NCBI GenBank assembly: GCA_025362975.1
Contig: JANYES010000019.1
Location: forward strand, 186,001 to 250,000
Length of the DNA: 64,000 bases
Source of the DNA: Alphaproteobacteria bacterium
GTDB taxonomy: Bacteria; Pseudomonadota; Alphaproteobacteria; Rickettsiales; SXRF01
Direction: 5' to 3'
This document shows positions 30,002 through 38,154 of the stretch, one piece after another (position 1 is the first letter of the stretch; every line of letters begins with the position of its first letter). The translations under genes and the position numbers were made by a program. Below the pieces are notes generated by a model that worked only from the letters and a program-made list of their open reading frames with translations, was not told the origin of the DNA and ran no database searches.

Positions 30002-32743
30002 TTAACCCCTGAATGTCTGTAAGAGGTCGTCAAACAACGTGTTGGCGACAGTGATGACGCGCGCGGATGCGGCGTAGGCATTCTGGTAAATAACAGTGTT
30101 GGCAAGTTCGGTATCGAGGTTGACGCCGCTGACGGCGGACGATTTCTGCGAAAACGCGTCGTACAGCGCCTGCGCGTTGGTGCTGTTGGTGCCAGCGTTG
30201 GAAGCAGCAGTGGCGATGGCGCCTATCACCTGTCCGGCATAGCCGGAAAAGGTCTGCGTGGTGGCGTTCAAACCACCGGCGGCGGCGAACGGCAACGCGA
30301 GCGACGAGAGGCTGGCGAGCTTAACGATATTGCTGTTGTCGCCCGGATTGAGCTGGTAGGTGTAATTAACCGACGAGGACGCGGCGTTGGCGGCAGGCGA
30401 CTGTGTCAGCTGGCCGAGGCTCAGCAGGCCATTATTACCCTGAATGCGCTGGGCGACGGAAATATTGGCCGCGCTGCGCGCCTGCGTGTCGCCACCGCCG
30501 ATCGGGTCGTTGCTGTTGAAGAAATCGTTGAGGTCGAAATAATGCGAGAATCCACGGTGGGAAGCGGGCACCGGAGGCAGGCCGGTAGGTTTGCCCTGCT
30601 CGGAACTGTCGAGACTGTCGATGGAAATGGCACCGCCAGTACTGGCTGCCGAAATCTGTAAGAAACCCGATTCAAGTGAGGTATACACGCCGCCGATTTT
30701 AGGCAACTCAACGCCGTCGGCGTTGACCAGCTTGGCAGTGACGAGCGGCTTGATCGAGGTCGGCGCGACCAGCTTGCCGCCGCCGGTGACGGTTTGTGCC
30801 GCCATATGGGTGCCAAACAGCGCGGGCTGGTTGTTGAAAACCTGATAGGTGATGGTCGACGGCTGCACCTTGCCGGTACCGTCATCTACACCGACGGTAA
30901 CGCTGACATTATAAAACGGCGCGGTGGTGTTGGAGCTTAAATCGGTGATGAACTGGGTGTTCGGCGTGGTGCCGGTGCGCGACTGACCGCCTGGGGTGGC
31001 CGAGGCGTAAGATGAAGAGGCGGTCTGTCCGGCAACGCCGAAGCTGTTATCGGCGGAGGCGAGCGTGTTGGTGGTAAACTGGAAGCCAGTGGTCGACGTC
31101 GCGGTGACGGTGACGTAACCGCCGATCTGGCTGGCGGGGATACCGCTGTAGCTGCCGTTGAGGTCAGGGCCAGCAGGCGCGGGGGCGAGGTAGACGACCT
31201 GACCAATCCTGTAGCTGTTCACCCCGGTCGTCTTCACGGTGACGGTGCTGCTGCCGGATTGCGTGCTGTAGGTAGTATTGGGGTCAAGGGCGACGGTTGG
31301 AGCCGGTGAGGTGGTGTTCATCACGCTGCCGTTATTGTCGGTGACGGTGACGCGGGTGACGTAGAAATTCGAACCCGTCGACGAAATGTTGGTGAGGTCG
31401 AAATCGAAATTCATCTTGGCGGCGTTATTGGGGATGCCAGCCGTATCGGTCACGAGCTGGATGTTGTTGAGGTTGCCGACTTCGGCCTTGTTGGAGGGGG
31501 TATAAAACTGGTTGATGGCGTTGATGATGCCCTGCACCGAGGGGTTGCCCGCACCGTTGCCGGTGTCGAGAGTGCTTAAGTTAAGGGTGAGCGGCTGCAC
31601 GCCGTTGGGCTCGTCGGGATACGGCGAGGTGATGGGCTGGCCGTTGGAATCGAGCACCGCAATGCGCGTGCTGCCGCCCCACTGGCTGTAATCGGTGCCG
31701 AACACGGCTCGGGTGCCGGTCAGGCTGTTAGCACCCGGATAGCCGGTGCCGTGGTTATGAATGGTATTGACCTGATCGCGAAGCGCACTGGCCATGCTAT
31801 CGAGCTGGCTGGTGATGCCCGGGATGGTCTGGTTGCGAAGCGTCATCAGCGCGCCGAGCTTGCCGGTGGTGAACAGCGTGGTGATGCTGCTGACTTTATC
31901 CTGACTGGCCAGCGTAATCGCGGAGCCGATGGGTTTGCCGGAGAGGTCGGTGGGGGCGACGGTGATTGGTGACAGCACGCTGTTATTGGTGAACGACGCC
32001 GACGAGGTGGTCGGCTTGTAGCTGAATTGGTAGAGGTTTTCGTCGAGGATGCTGACGCCGCCGGTGGTGGTGATGAACACCGAACCATCGGTGTGCTGGA
32101 AGGTGGAAATGCCAGCATAGGTGGACAGGTCTTTAATATAGCTGTCGCGCTGGTCCTGCACGTCGGCGACGGATTTGCCGAGCTGCGCGTTCTGGGCCAC
32201 CAGCTGGTTGAGCTTGAAGATGTTGGTCAGATCGTTGTTCATCGTCTGCAGGCTGGTATTGATGTCGCTATCGGCCTGGAACTGGAGGTCGGTCATGCCG
32301 CCAGCCAGCTGGTTGAATTGTTTGGCGACGGTGACGCCGTTGTTGACAGCGTTTTGTTGCAAGGCGGTATTGTCCGGGGTTTGCGACAGCGACTGCACCG
32401 AGTTGAAGAAATTATTGACGTAGGAGTCGATGCTGTTCTTCGTGCCCGGCGTACCGAGCAGGAGCTGGATCTTGCTGTAGTAATCGTTAATGGTCGAGGT
32501 CTGGCCGACGCTTGAGTTCTGGTTCTGCACGGCTTTGGCGAGGTAGTCGTCGACCTTGCGGGTGACGCTGTCGATGCTGACGCCCTCGCCTACCCCGTTC
32601 AGCGACACCGATTTCTGGTTGATGATCTGCTTGCTGTAACCGGGGGTATTCGCGTTGGCGATGTTCTGCGACAATACCGTCAGGGCCTGCTGGTTGACGT
32701 TCAGGCCGGTAAGCGCATTATTGAGACTCAGCGATACGCTCAT
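30002..32743 (-). CDS. flgK: Flagellar hook-associated protein FlgK
   Basis: The 913-residue protein begins with SLNNALTGLNVNQQALTVLSQNIANANTPGYSKQ and ends with VNLDTELANTVIYQNAYAASARVITVANTLFDDLLQTFRG, the unmistakable FlgK ends. It forms the first junction zone on top of the hook. It is longer than the common 450-700 residues because of a Thr/Ser/Gly-rich middle (about 430-650), parallel to the enlarged FlgE and flagellin in this cluster. It lies between the FlgN-like chaperone gene, which is expected to serve FlgK and FlgL, and flgL. Confidence 0.94.
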   Translation of the reverse strand: MSVSLSLNNALTGLNVNQQALTVLSQNIANANTPGYSKQIINQKSVSLNGVGEGVSIDSVTRKVDDYLAKAVQNQNSSVGQTSTINDYYSKIQLLLGTPGTKNSIDSYVNNFFNSVQSLSQTPDNTALQQNAVNNGVTVAKQFNQLAGGMTDLQFQADSDINTSLQTMNNDLTNIFKLNQLVAQNAQLGKSVADVQDQRDSYIKDLSTYAGISTFQHTDGSVFITTTGGVSILDENLYQFSYKPTTSSASFTNNSVLSPITVAPTDLSGKPIGSAITLASQDKVSSITTLFTTGKLGALMTLRNQTIPGITSQLDSMASALRDQVNTIHNHGTGYPGANSLTGTRAVFGTDYSQWGGSTRIAVLDSNGQPITSPYPDEPNGVQPLTLNLSTLDTGNGAGNPSVQGIINAINQFYTPSNKAEVGNLNNIQLVTDTAGIPNNAAKMNFDFDLTNISSTGSNFYVTRVTVTDNNGSVMNTTSPAPTVALDPNTTYSTQSGSSTVTVKTTGVNSYRIGQVVYLAPAPAGPDLNGSYSGIPASQIGGYVTVTATSTTGFQFTTNTLASADNSFGVAGQTASSSYASATPGGQSRTGTTPNTQFITDLSSNTTAPFYNVSVTVGVDDGTGKVQPSTITYQVFNNQPALFGTHMAAQTVTGGGKLVAPTSIKPLVTAKLVNADGVELPKIGGVYTSLESGFLQISAASTGGAISIDSLDSSEQGKPTGLPPVPASHRGFSHYFDLNDFFNSNDPIGGGDTQARSAANISVAQRIQGNNGLLSLGQLTQSPAANAASSSVNYTYQLNPGDNSNIVKLASLSSLALPFAAAGGLNATTQTFSGYAGQVIGAIATAASNAGTNSTNAQALYDAFSQKSSAVSGVNLDTELANTVIYQNAYAASARVITVANTLFDDLLQTFRG

Positions 32744-32753
32744 GATCGGTGCC

Positions 32754-33209
32754 CTACACTTGCTTGTTCAGCGTGACGGAAAGCGTCGCGTATGGGGCAT
32801 AGCCGGTCGTGCCCTTGCCGGTGTAAACGCGGCTGGCAGTGCCTTCTTTGACCACGTCGGTGACGGCTTTGACGATCTTGGCATTGATCTCGCGCGCCAG
32901 CATCAGCTTGCGGTGGTTTTCGGCGAGGATGTCGTTGAACACGTTAACCACCTGCTGGAGGTCGTGCTTGTCCTGCGAAGGGATGGTGTCGACAAGGCCG
33001 GGATGCTTGTCGAGCAGCTTGCGCTGGGCGTCGAGCGCGTTGGTGAGGAAGATTTTTTCCTTCTGCAGCGCCTCGATGCGCGATACTTTCATCTCACCTA
33101 AAAGGTCGACTTCCTCGGCCAGAAGCTGGGCCAGACGGGCAGTCAGGTGGATAACATCTTGTATTTTAATGACTGGCGGCGTTGCGCCCTGCTGTTGCAT
33201 CGTACTCAT
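32754..33209 (-). CDS. flgN: FlgN-like flagellar chaperone
   Basis: The 151-residue protein is almost all helix with long heptad-like stretches (LTARLAQLLAEEVDLLGEMKVSRIEALQKEKIFLTNALDAQRKLL), which matches FlgN in fold and in its E-x-L-L core motif. FlgN proteins keep FlgK and FlgL export-competent, and flgK is the next gene. Its ATG overlaps the preceding stop by four bases (ATGA). Name confidence is lowered because FlgN is poorly conserved in sequence. Confidence 0.7.
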   Translation of the reverse strand: MSTMQQQGATPPVIKIQDVIHLTARLAQLLAEEVDLLGEMKVSRIEALQKEKIFLTNALDAQRKLLDKHPGLVDTIPSQDKHDLQQVVNVFNDILAENHRKLMLAREINAKIVKAVTDVVKEGTASRVYTGKGTTGYAPYATLSVTLNKQV

Positions 33210-33547
33210 TTTGCTATCTCCTGTTGTTTCAGAAGTTCTTGCTTAACAAAGGTAGCAATTCCTATGCCACCCGAGCGGGCAATGAGCTTTCCGTACTGCT
33301 CCATGAGCAATCCTTTATATACATCATTGGTTTCCTCGCTGCCGAACGCCTCGTCGCCCTCGGACTCGCCAAACATCTGTTCGAGCATCTGGCTCACAAA
33401 CATGGACTCAAAGTCGCTGGCGGCGGCGTCGATCTTGTCCGGGCTCATGGTTTTGGAGCCGCCTTTGAAGATCGCCGCATAGGCCGTCGCCGGGTCGGGC
33501 GAGTTGCCGATATTATAAGAAACAGAGAGGCTATCGGTCGAGGCCAT
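33206..33547 (-). CDS. flgJ: Rod-binding protein, FlgJ N-terminal-like
   Basis: The 113-residue protein corresponds to the rod-binding half of FlgJ: AASDFESMFVSQMLEQMFGES, then YKGLLMEQYGKLIARSGGIGIA, matching the E-x-x-F...L...G...D-x-L-x-E-Q-x-x-x-x-I-A-x-x-G-G-I-G pattern. The muramidase half found in enteric bacteria is absent, as is usual in alphaproteobacteria. It would act as the rod cap scaffold in the periplasm. It starts four bases after flgI and overlaps flgN. Confidence 0.85.
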   Translation of the reverse strand: MASTDSLSVSYNIGNSPDPATAYAAIFKGGSKTMSPDKIDAAASDFESMFVSQMLEQMFGESEGDEAFGSEETNDVYKGLLMEQYGKLIARSGGIGIATFVKQELLKQQEIAK

Positions 33548-33551
33548 GCGA

Positions 33552-34727
33552 TTACCGTGTCTGGATATCGGCCTGCAGAGCGCCTGCGGCCTTGATGGTT
33601 TGCAAGATGGTGATCAAATCGCGAGGTCCCACGCCAAGGGCGTTCAGGCCAGCAACGAGGTCCTTAAGTGTTGCCCCGCGCTGCATGACGGCCATGCGCT
33701 TACCCGGACCGGCATTGCCGGTGTCGACGGTGACAGTGGCCTGCGTGGTGGCAACCGTGGTGGCCGAGTCGGGGGCGAAGCTGGCGGGCTGGGAAACGGC
33801 GGTGGTTTCTTCGACTTTGACCACGAGATTGCCTTGCGATACCGCGACGGTATCGATGCGCACGTTTTCACCCATGACGATGGTGCCTGAGGATTCGTCG
33901 ATAACGATGCGGGCGACCTGATCGGTCGGCACGGTGAGTTTTTCGATGTCAGCGAGCAGCAGCGTGACATTATTATTATAGGCGGCGGGAACGGCGAGCG
34001 TCACCGTGCCGGGATCGGTGACTTTAGCGAGGCCAGGGCCGACCTGCTCGTTGATGACGCTGGCCACGGCCTGTGCGGTGGTGATATCCGGGTTGCGCAG
34101 GGCCATTTTGAGTTCAGGCAGATCGTTCAGCGCGAAATTGATTTCTTTTTCCACGATGCCACCGTTGGAGATGAAGCCCGAGGTCGGCACGCCCTTGGTG
34201 ATGGTGATGCCCGCCGCATCGGAACCGGCTTTGAAACCGCCGATGGAAATCTGACCTTGGGCGACGGAGTAGACTTCACCGTCGGCGCCATAAAGCGGGG
34301 TGGCGAGCAGCGTGCCGCCGGTTAAATCCTTGGCGTCGCCCATCGCGCTTACGGTCACGTCGATCTGCGAACCGGTGCGAGAAAATGCATGCAGCTTGGC
34401 GGTGATGCTGACGGCGGCGACGTTTTTGGTTTTAAGCTGTGTGCCGCGGGTGTTGACACCCTGACGCTCTAAGAAGGCGATCAGGCTTTGTTCGGTAAAG
34501 GCGGAGTTGGTGAGCTTGTCGCCGGTGCCGTTGAGGCCGACCACGAGGCCGTAGCCCATCAGCATGTTGTCGCGGATGCCTTCGAAGGTGACGACGTCTT
34601 TAATGCGGGCATCGGCGCGGGCGTCCTGCGCGATGAGCGAGGCCACCATGACGCAGGCAGTCGCAAATGCCGCCACAAAGGAACGCGCACCGCGCACCGG
34701 CATTGTTATGTGACCCCCATGACCCAT
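33552..34727 (-). CDS. flgI: Flagellar P-ring protein FlgI
   Basis: The roughly 391-residue protein forms the periplasmic P ring around the rod. The mature N-terminus (ARIKDVVTFEGIRDNMLMGYGLVVGLNGTGD) and C-terminus (GATLKDLVAGLNALGVGPRDLITILQTIKAAGALQADI) are classic. A signal peptide ending near ARADA precedes it. Three in-frame ATGs exist (34745, 34727, 34703). I choose 34727 because GGGGAG lies seven bases before it, and because the sigma-54 promoter predicts a transcript start near 34754, which leaves no room for the ribosome site of 34745. It heads the flgI-flgJ-flgN-flgK-flgL transcript. Confidence 0.95.
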   Translation of the reverse strand: MGHGGHITMPVRGARSFVAAFATACVMVASLIAQDARADARIKDVVTFEGIRDNMLMGYGLVVGLNGTGDKLTNSAFTEQSLIAFLERQGVNTRGTQLKTKNVAAVSITAKLHAFSRTGSQIDVTVSAMGDAKDLTGGTLLATPLYGADGEVYSVAQGQISIGGFKAGSDAAGITITKGVPTSGFISNGGIVEKEINFALNDLPELKMALRNPDITTAQAVASVINEQVGPGLAKVTDPGTVTLAVPAAYNNNVTLLLADIEKLTVPTDQVARIVIDESSGTIVMGENVRIDTVAVSQGNLVVKVEETTAVSQPASFAPDSATTVATTQATVTVDTGNAGPGKRMAVMQRGATLKDLVAGLNALGVGPRDLITILQTIKAAGALQADIQTR

Positions 34728-34763
34728 GATGAACTCCCCTTGCATTGATTCTCTCCATTTAAT

Positions 34764-34781
34764 AAGCGATTCCCGTGCCAA
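34764..34781 (-). promoter_or_regulatory. Sigma-54 promoter of flgI operon
   Basis: The minus strand reads TTGGCACGGGAATCGCTT, with only one mismatch to the sigma-54 consensus (TCGC in place of TTGC) and the right GG-N10-GC spacing. It predicts initiation near 34754. Confidence 0.8.
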
Positions 34782-34854
34782 CATCCGGCAGACTAAAAAT
34801 CATGTGCAATTTGAACGGATTGATACCACCAAAGGGCCTGAACTTAAAATTCCC

Positions 34855-34868
34855 GTGCGGCACCGCAC
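34855..34868. promoter_or_regulatory. Palindrome GTGCGG-CA-CCGCAC, candidate activator (FlbD) site
   Basis: A perfect 6-bp inverted repeat lies about 100 bp upstream of the predicted flgI transcription start and between flgI and fliX. That is a suitable position for an NtrC-type activator such as FlbD, which acts with FliX in Caulobacter. The binding assignment is inference. Confidence 0.4.
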
Positions 34869-35006
34869 CTCTTTAATGTGACGACGCCCGGCATTTTTTG
34901 CCTTGTTACTGAAATGTAAGAAAATTACGCAATAATCCTTGAGTATATCTGACTAAGGTTTATGATGGTGGAGTCTTAAGTCTTAACGGTCCATCCTAAT
35001 CCAATC

Positions 35007-35453
35007 ATGAAAATCGACGGCTTCGGATCTATCAATACAACCAACGGCACTTCCGCCACGAACAAGCGTAAGGGGGTGTCGTCCTCGAGCTTCGCCGACC
35101 TGCTGTCGGCCGCCGAAGAGCCCGAAACCAGCTCCACGAACGCGGCGCAAGACATCGCCGCCACCCCGATGATGGGTAACTTGCTGGCATTGCAGGAAGT
35201 TCCTGAAGAATTCCTGCACCGCAAAAAGCTGGTCCAGCAGGGCCATTCCATGCTGATAACGCTGGAGAAACTCCAGCAGCAGCTGATCCAGGGGTCACTG
35301 ACATTCCAGACGCTTCGCAACATCGAAGCCGAAATAGAAGCTCAGAAACAGGTGGTCAACGATCCGAAACTTTCTGAGATTATTGCCGATATTGAATTGC
35401 GCGCAGCGGTGGAAGCTGCCAAATTACGGCAATACATGCGCGAGACGTGGTAA
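35007..35453 (+). CDS. fliX: Flagellar assembly regulator FliX
   Basis: The 148-residue protein matches the FliX family: MKIDGFGSI at the start, SFADLL, then the conserved helical part (RRKKLVQQGHSMLITLEKL-like, IQGSLTFQTLRNIEAEI, IADIELRAAVEAAKL). In Caulobacter FliX controls the sigma-54 activator FlbD in response to flagellar assembly, and the gene is divergent from flgI, as here. Good sigma-54 promoters upstream of flgI, fliK and fliD fit this regulation. FlbD itself is not in the window. Confidence 0.9.
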   Translation: MKIDGFGSINTTNGTSATNKRKGVSSSSFADLLSAAEEPETSSTNAAQDIAATPMMGNLLALQEVPEEFLHRKKLVQQGHSMLITLEKLQQQLIQGSLTFQTLRNIEAEIEAQKQVVNDPKLSEIIADIELRAAVEAAKLRQYMRETW

Positions 35454-35549
35454 GCGCTACACTTAAGTAACGATTGCAATTTTGGTCTAACTTAGCTATA
35501 CACCCCGTCTCTTTATTCATATTAACTCTTCATGGACGCTGAGGTTAGA

Positions 35550-35969
35550 ATGACTGCTAAAAACGCTAAAAGCTACCAGCCTACCGAATCCGAAAAATAC
35601 ATGAACGAAAAGCAGCTGGATTACTTCCGCCAGAAGCTCGTGACGTGGCGCGATGAACTCCTCGCCGAGTCGCAGGAAACGATCAATAACCTGAAGGAAG
35701 AAAACTGGCGCGAACCGGATCTGTCCGACCGCGCGTCGCTGGAAACCGAAGCGGGTGTCGAACTGCGCACCCGTAACCGCTACCTGAAACTTATCGGCAA
35801 GATCGACTCGGCCGTTCGCCGCATCGAAGACGGCACCTACGGGTATTGCGAAGAAACCGGCGAGCCGATCGGTATCAAACGCCTCGAAGCACGCCCCATC
35901 GCAACCATGACCATCGAAGCGCAGGAACGCCACGAACGCATGGAAAAGCAGTATATCGACGAAGAATAA
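35550..35969 (+). CDS. dksA: RNA polymerase-binding factor DksA (zinc-cysteine-poor type)
   Basis: The 139-residue protein has the DksA layout: an N-terminal helix, a coiled coil with the DxxDxA tip (EPDLSDRAS) and a C-terminal globular end (GTYGYCEETGEPIGIKRLEARPIATMTIEAQERHER). Only one of the four zinc-binding cysteines is present (YGYC). The others are replaced by Thr, Met/Thr and Ala positions, as in many alphaproteobacterial DksA proteins, so the fold is probably zinc-independent. DksA binds the RNA polymerase secondary channel and works with ppGpp. The ATG at 35550 has GAGG six bases upstream; one at 35532 is an alternative. Confidence 0.92.
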   Translation: MTAKNAKSYQPTESEKYMNEKQLDYFRQKLVTWRDELLAESQETINNLKEENWREPDLSDRASLETEAGVELRTRNRYLKLIGKIDSAVRRIEDGTYGYCEETGEPIGIKRLEARPIATMTIEAQERHERMEKQYIDEE

Positions 35970-35993
35970 ATCTTCGCCGTACTATTGATATGG

Positions 35994-36030
35994 AAATCGC
36001 CCGGAGGCATCAGCACCGGGCGATTTTTTT
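35994..36030 (+). terminator. Terminator of dksA
   Basis: AAATCGCCCGG (35994-36004) pairs with CCGGGCGATTT (36016-36026), with an 11-base loop and a T-run. It lies 25 bases after the dksA stop. Confidence 0.9.
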
Positions 36031-36326
36031 GCCCAGGGATTGGTCGTGAACTGTTTTAGTCGGTCATAATAAAGATGGGCCGGCCCAGTTTAATCGCAGG
36101 AACGCCGGGGTTCACCGGTTTCACGACGGCTCTCCCCGCCATCCCCGCCCTGCCGCGGTGATGGGCTTTTTCTTTCCCTTGCAAGCTAAGACACAGTAAG
36201 CCACGGGCATGCGTGACCCGGAAGGGAAAAAATTGCACGCGCGCTACAAAAGTTACAAACGGTCATCAAACTGTCACATTAGGGGACTATACCAATGCAG
36301 CTGACACAACAAAAATCGGGGGGTTT
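36031..36326. other. Intergenic region before the 356-aa gene
   Basis: No convincing gene. A short minus-strand frame (36056-36238) has no ribosome site and no family resemblance. The right part is AT-rich and likely contains the promoter of the next gene, but I cannot fix a -35/-10 pair. Confidence 0.4.
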
Positions 36327-37397
36327 ATGTATAGCGCACTCACTCAGCTTGCCTTGGATTCACTACCATTCACACTCGGCGCTCCGGTGCCGAAGGATAA
36401 CGCCACGCGCGACACATGGCGCGAGCAGCACAAATTCGAAAAGAAATTACCAAACGAAGAGCCGCGCACATTGCTGCCCGGCGAAGCCTATTTCCTCACT
36501 AGCACGTGGAGCCCATTTAATAAGGTAGGCACAGGCGAGTTGCAGGATAAAGCAACGCTGGCCAAAAATTTAATGGCCGGAAACTACAACGATTATATCG
36601 TGCGCGACAGCAAGAACCGCATCATCGCCACCACCGAAGATTTCAAAAACCGCATGGTACTCAACCTCGATAAGCCCCACAGCGGCTTCCGCCTCGGTGA
36701 AAAGGGTATCGAGTTCGGCGAAGGTGTGACGGTGGAAAACCTGCGCACCGGCGAAGTCACCAAGAATGGGCTTATCCCATACCCGCCCGGCGCGGATTTT
36801 AAGATCGACCTCAATGCTCATAGCGCAGGCTATGGCATCGATGTGGCCCATACCGACCGCAGCCACCGCGTTCGCCTCGATGTAGTGAGCGGCGGACCGG
36901 CGAATCTCAGCTTCCGCGAGAAGGCGGCGGGCGCGCATATCACCATTAAAAATGATAAGCCGGAAGAGCTGAAAGAAGCGCATCACCGCATCGAGCTGCC
37001 GCCGTCGGTTGCAAGACAAGTGGATGTGTGCGACTGCGAATGCGACGAAAAATTTGAACGCGGATTTCTTTTCGGCAAACCCGCCGACGCCACCGGCATC
37101 CCAGCAGGGGTTACGGTTGAAACCAGAACCTTCCGCGGCTATGACGACAGCGCCACCCACAGCGTGGATTTCGTGGTCGTCGATACGGTGCGGTTTCAAG
37201 ATGTGACCAGCGCTAAAACCTCCTACACTATCGGCACTAAGCCTTCGAGTTCGTCGGAAGATTTCAGCAAAGCATTGGCAGAACAGGCGGCCGCGACTGC
37301 AAAAAAAGCCGATATTCTGCGCCAACAATACGACGAGAAAATCGAAGCGCCCAAGCTGCCCGCGATTCCCATGCAGCGCCAAGGCAACGGGCGCTAG
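36327..37397 (+). CDS. Unrecognised 356-aa protein with a CDCECDE motif
   Basis: The start at 36327 is chosen because a run of six G lies three bases upstream; the frame is open further but with no better start. No signal peptide or membrane span is visible. The central part is rich in beta-type sequence (ENLRTGEVTKNGLIPYPPGADFKIDL, GYGIDVAHTDRSHRVRLDV). Around residue 240 a CDCECDE motif clusters three cysteines and four acidic residues, suggestive of metal binding. The C-terminus is Ala/Lys-rich and probably helical. I recognise no family. It is monocistronic, flanked by terminators, and has ordinary codon use for this genome. Confidence 0.65.
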   Translation: MYSALTQLALDSLPFTLGAPVPKDNATRDTWREQHKFEKKLPNEEPRTLLPGEAYFLTSTWSPFNKVGTGELQDKATLAKNLMAGNYNDYIVRDSKNRIIATTEDFKNRMVLNLDKPHSGFRLGEKGIEFGEGVTVENLRTGEVTKNGLIPYPPGADFKIDLNAHSAGYGIDVAHTDRSHRVRLDVVSGGPANLSFREKAAGAHITIKNDKPEELKEAHHRIELPPSVARQVDVCDCECDEKFERGFLFGKPADATGIPAGVTVETRTFRGYDDSATHSVDFVVVDTVRFQDVTSAKTSYTIGTKPSSSSEDFSKALAEQAAATAKKADILRQQYDEKIEAPKLPAIPMQRQGNGR

Positions 37398-37485
37398 GCA
37401 TAAAAAAACCCGCCTGCATGAGTCAGGTTAAAAGCAATAGGCGGCAGAGTTCCATATTCTGACCACACCATTACTCACTAAATGC

Positions 37486-37522
37486 AAATAGCCCCTATCA
37501 GTTATCTTGTGGGGGCTATTTT
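37486..37522. terminator. Terminator downstream of the 356-aa gene
   Basis: AAATAGCCCC (37486-37495) pairs with GGGGCTATTT (37512-37521), followed by TTGTG. The AT-rich ends make it usable in both directions. It lies about 90 bases after the plus-strand stop and beyond the end of the minus-strand RND operon. Confidence 0.7.
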
Positions 37523-37630
37523 GTGTCCCAATTGCAACATTTGGTGCTTTGGTGTTAACCGTAATAGCACCTCACTTTTCCTATGGTTGAGGAGGCACTT
37601 TCTTATGCAGCCAAATAATAATTTAAATAT

Positions 37631-38146
37631 TTACTTACGCACCATGCTTTTTTCGCGGCGTTTAACCTCTTCATCCGCCATCGCTTTTTCGAAATCGGCC
37701 AGTTCCTGTTCGGCCTGCTGCTCGCTGTAGATTTTCTTGTCGATCAGGCGAGCCATCTGCACGCGCTTATCGCCCAGCTCACGCAGCAAATCCGGATACG
37801 GATATCCGGCGGCGAGGAAATACGACATCACCTTGGTGTTAAAGCATGTAACCATCTGCGCGTGCGATTTAAGTTTGCCTTCAAGATACTTGGTTTTGCA
37901 GGCGTTGATTTCGACATTGGCCTCACTGCGGGCGATATCAATCTTCCTTCGGTAGCTCGCCTGCGCTTCCTCGGCTTTGCGGCGAATGTCTTCTTCGGCT
38001 TCGTCCTCAGCTTTTTGCATGGGTGTGATTATCGGGTCGGCGAGGGCGGGAGCCTCCGCGGTCGATTCGTGCGGAGGATTGAAGGCGACATTGGCATTTG
38101 CCATGATTGGCAGCAGCAAGGCTAGCAGCGTAAGCAAAACTTTCAT
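37631..38146 (-). CDS. Periplasmic coiled-coil protein at the end of the RND operon
   Basis: The 171-residue protein has a signal peptide (MKVLLTLLALLLPIMANA) and a charged, mostly helical mature part (KAEDEAEEDIRRKAEEAQASYRRKIDIARSEANVEINACKTKYLEGKLKSHAQMVTCF). Two cysteines, about 20 residues apart, could form a disulfide. AGGAGG precedes the ATG and overlaps the end of the outer-membrane channel gene, so it is the last gene of the efflux operon. I do not recognise it. Coupling suggests a periplasmic accessory factor, but this is inference. Confidence 0.65.
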   Translation of the reverse strand: MKVLLTLLALLLPIMANANVAFNPPHESTAEAPALADPIITPMQKAEDEAEEDIRRKAEEAQASYRRKIDIARSEANVEINACKTKYLEGKLKSHAQMVTCFNTKVMSYFLAAGYPYPDLLRELGDKRVQMARLIDKKIYSEQQAEQELADFEKAMADEEVKRREKSMVRK

Positions 38147-38154
38147 GCGGCCTC

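Noticed and set aside
36056-36238. 60-residue minus-strand frame after dksA
   Set aside because: No ribosome site and no similarity; treated as chance.
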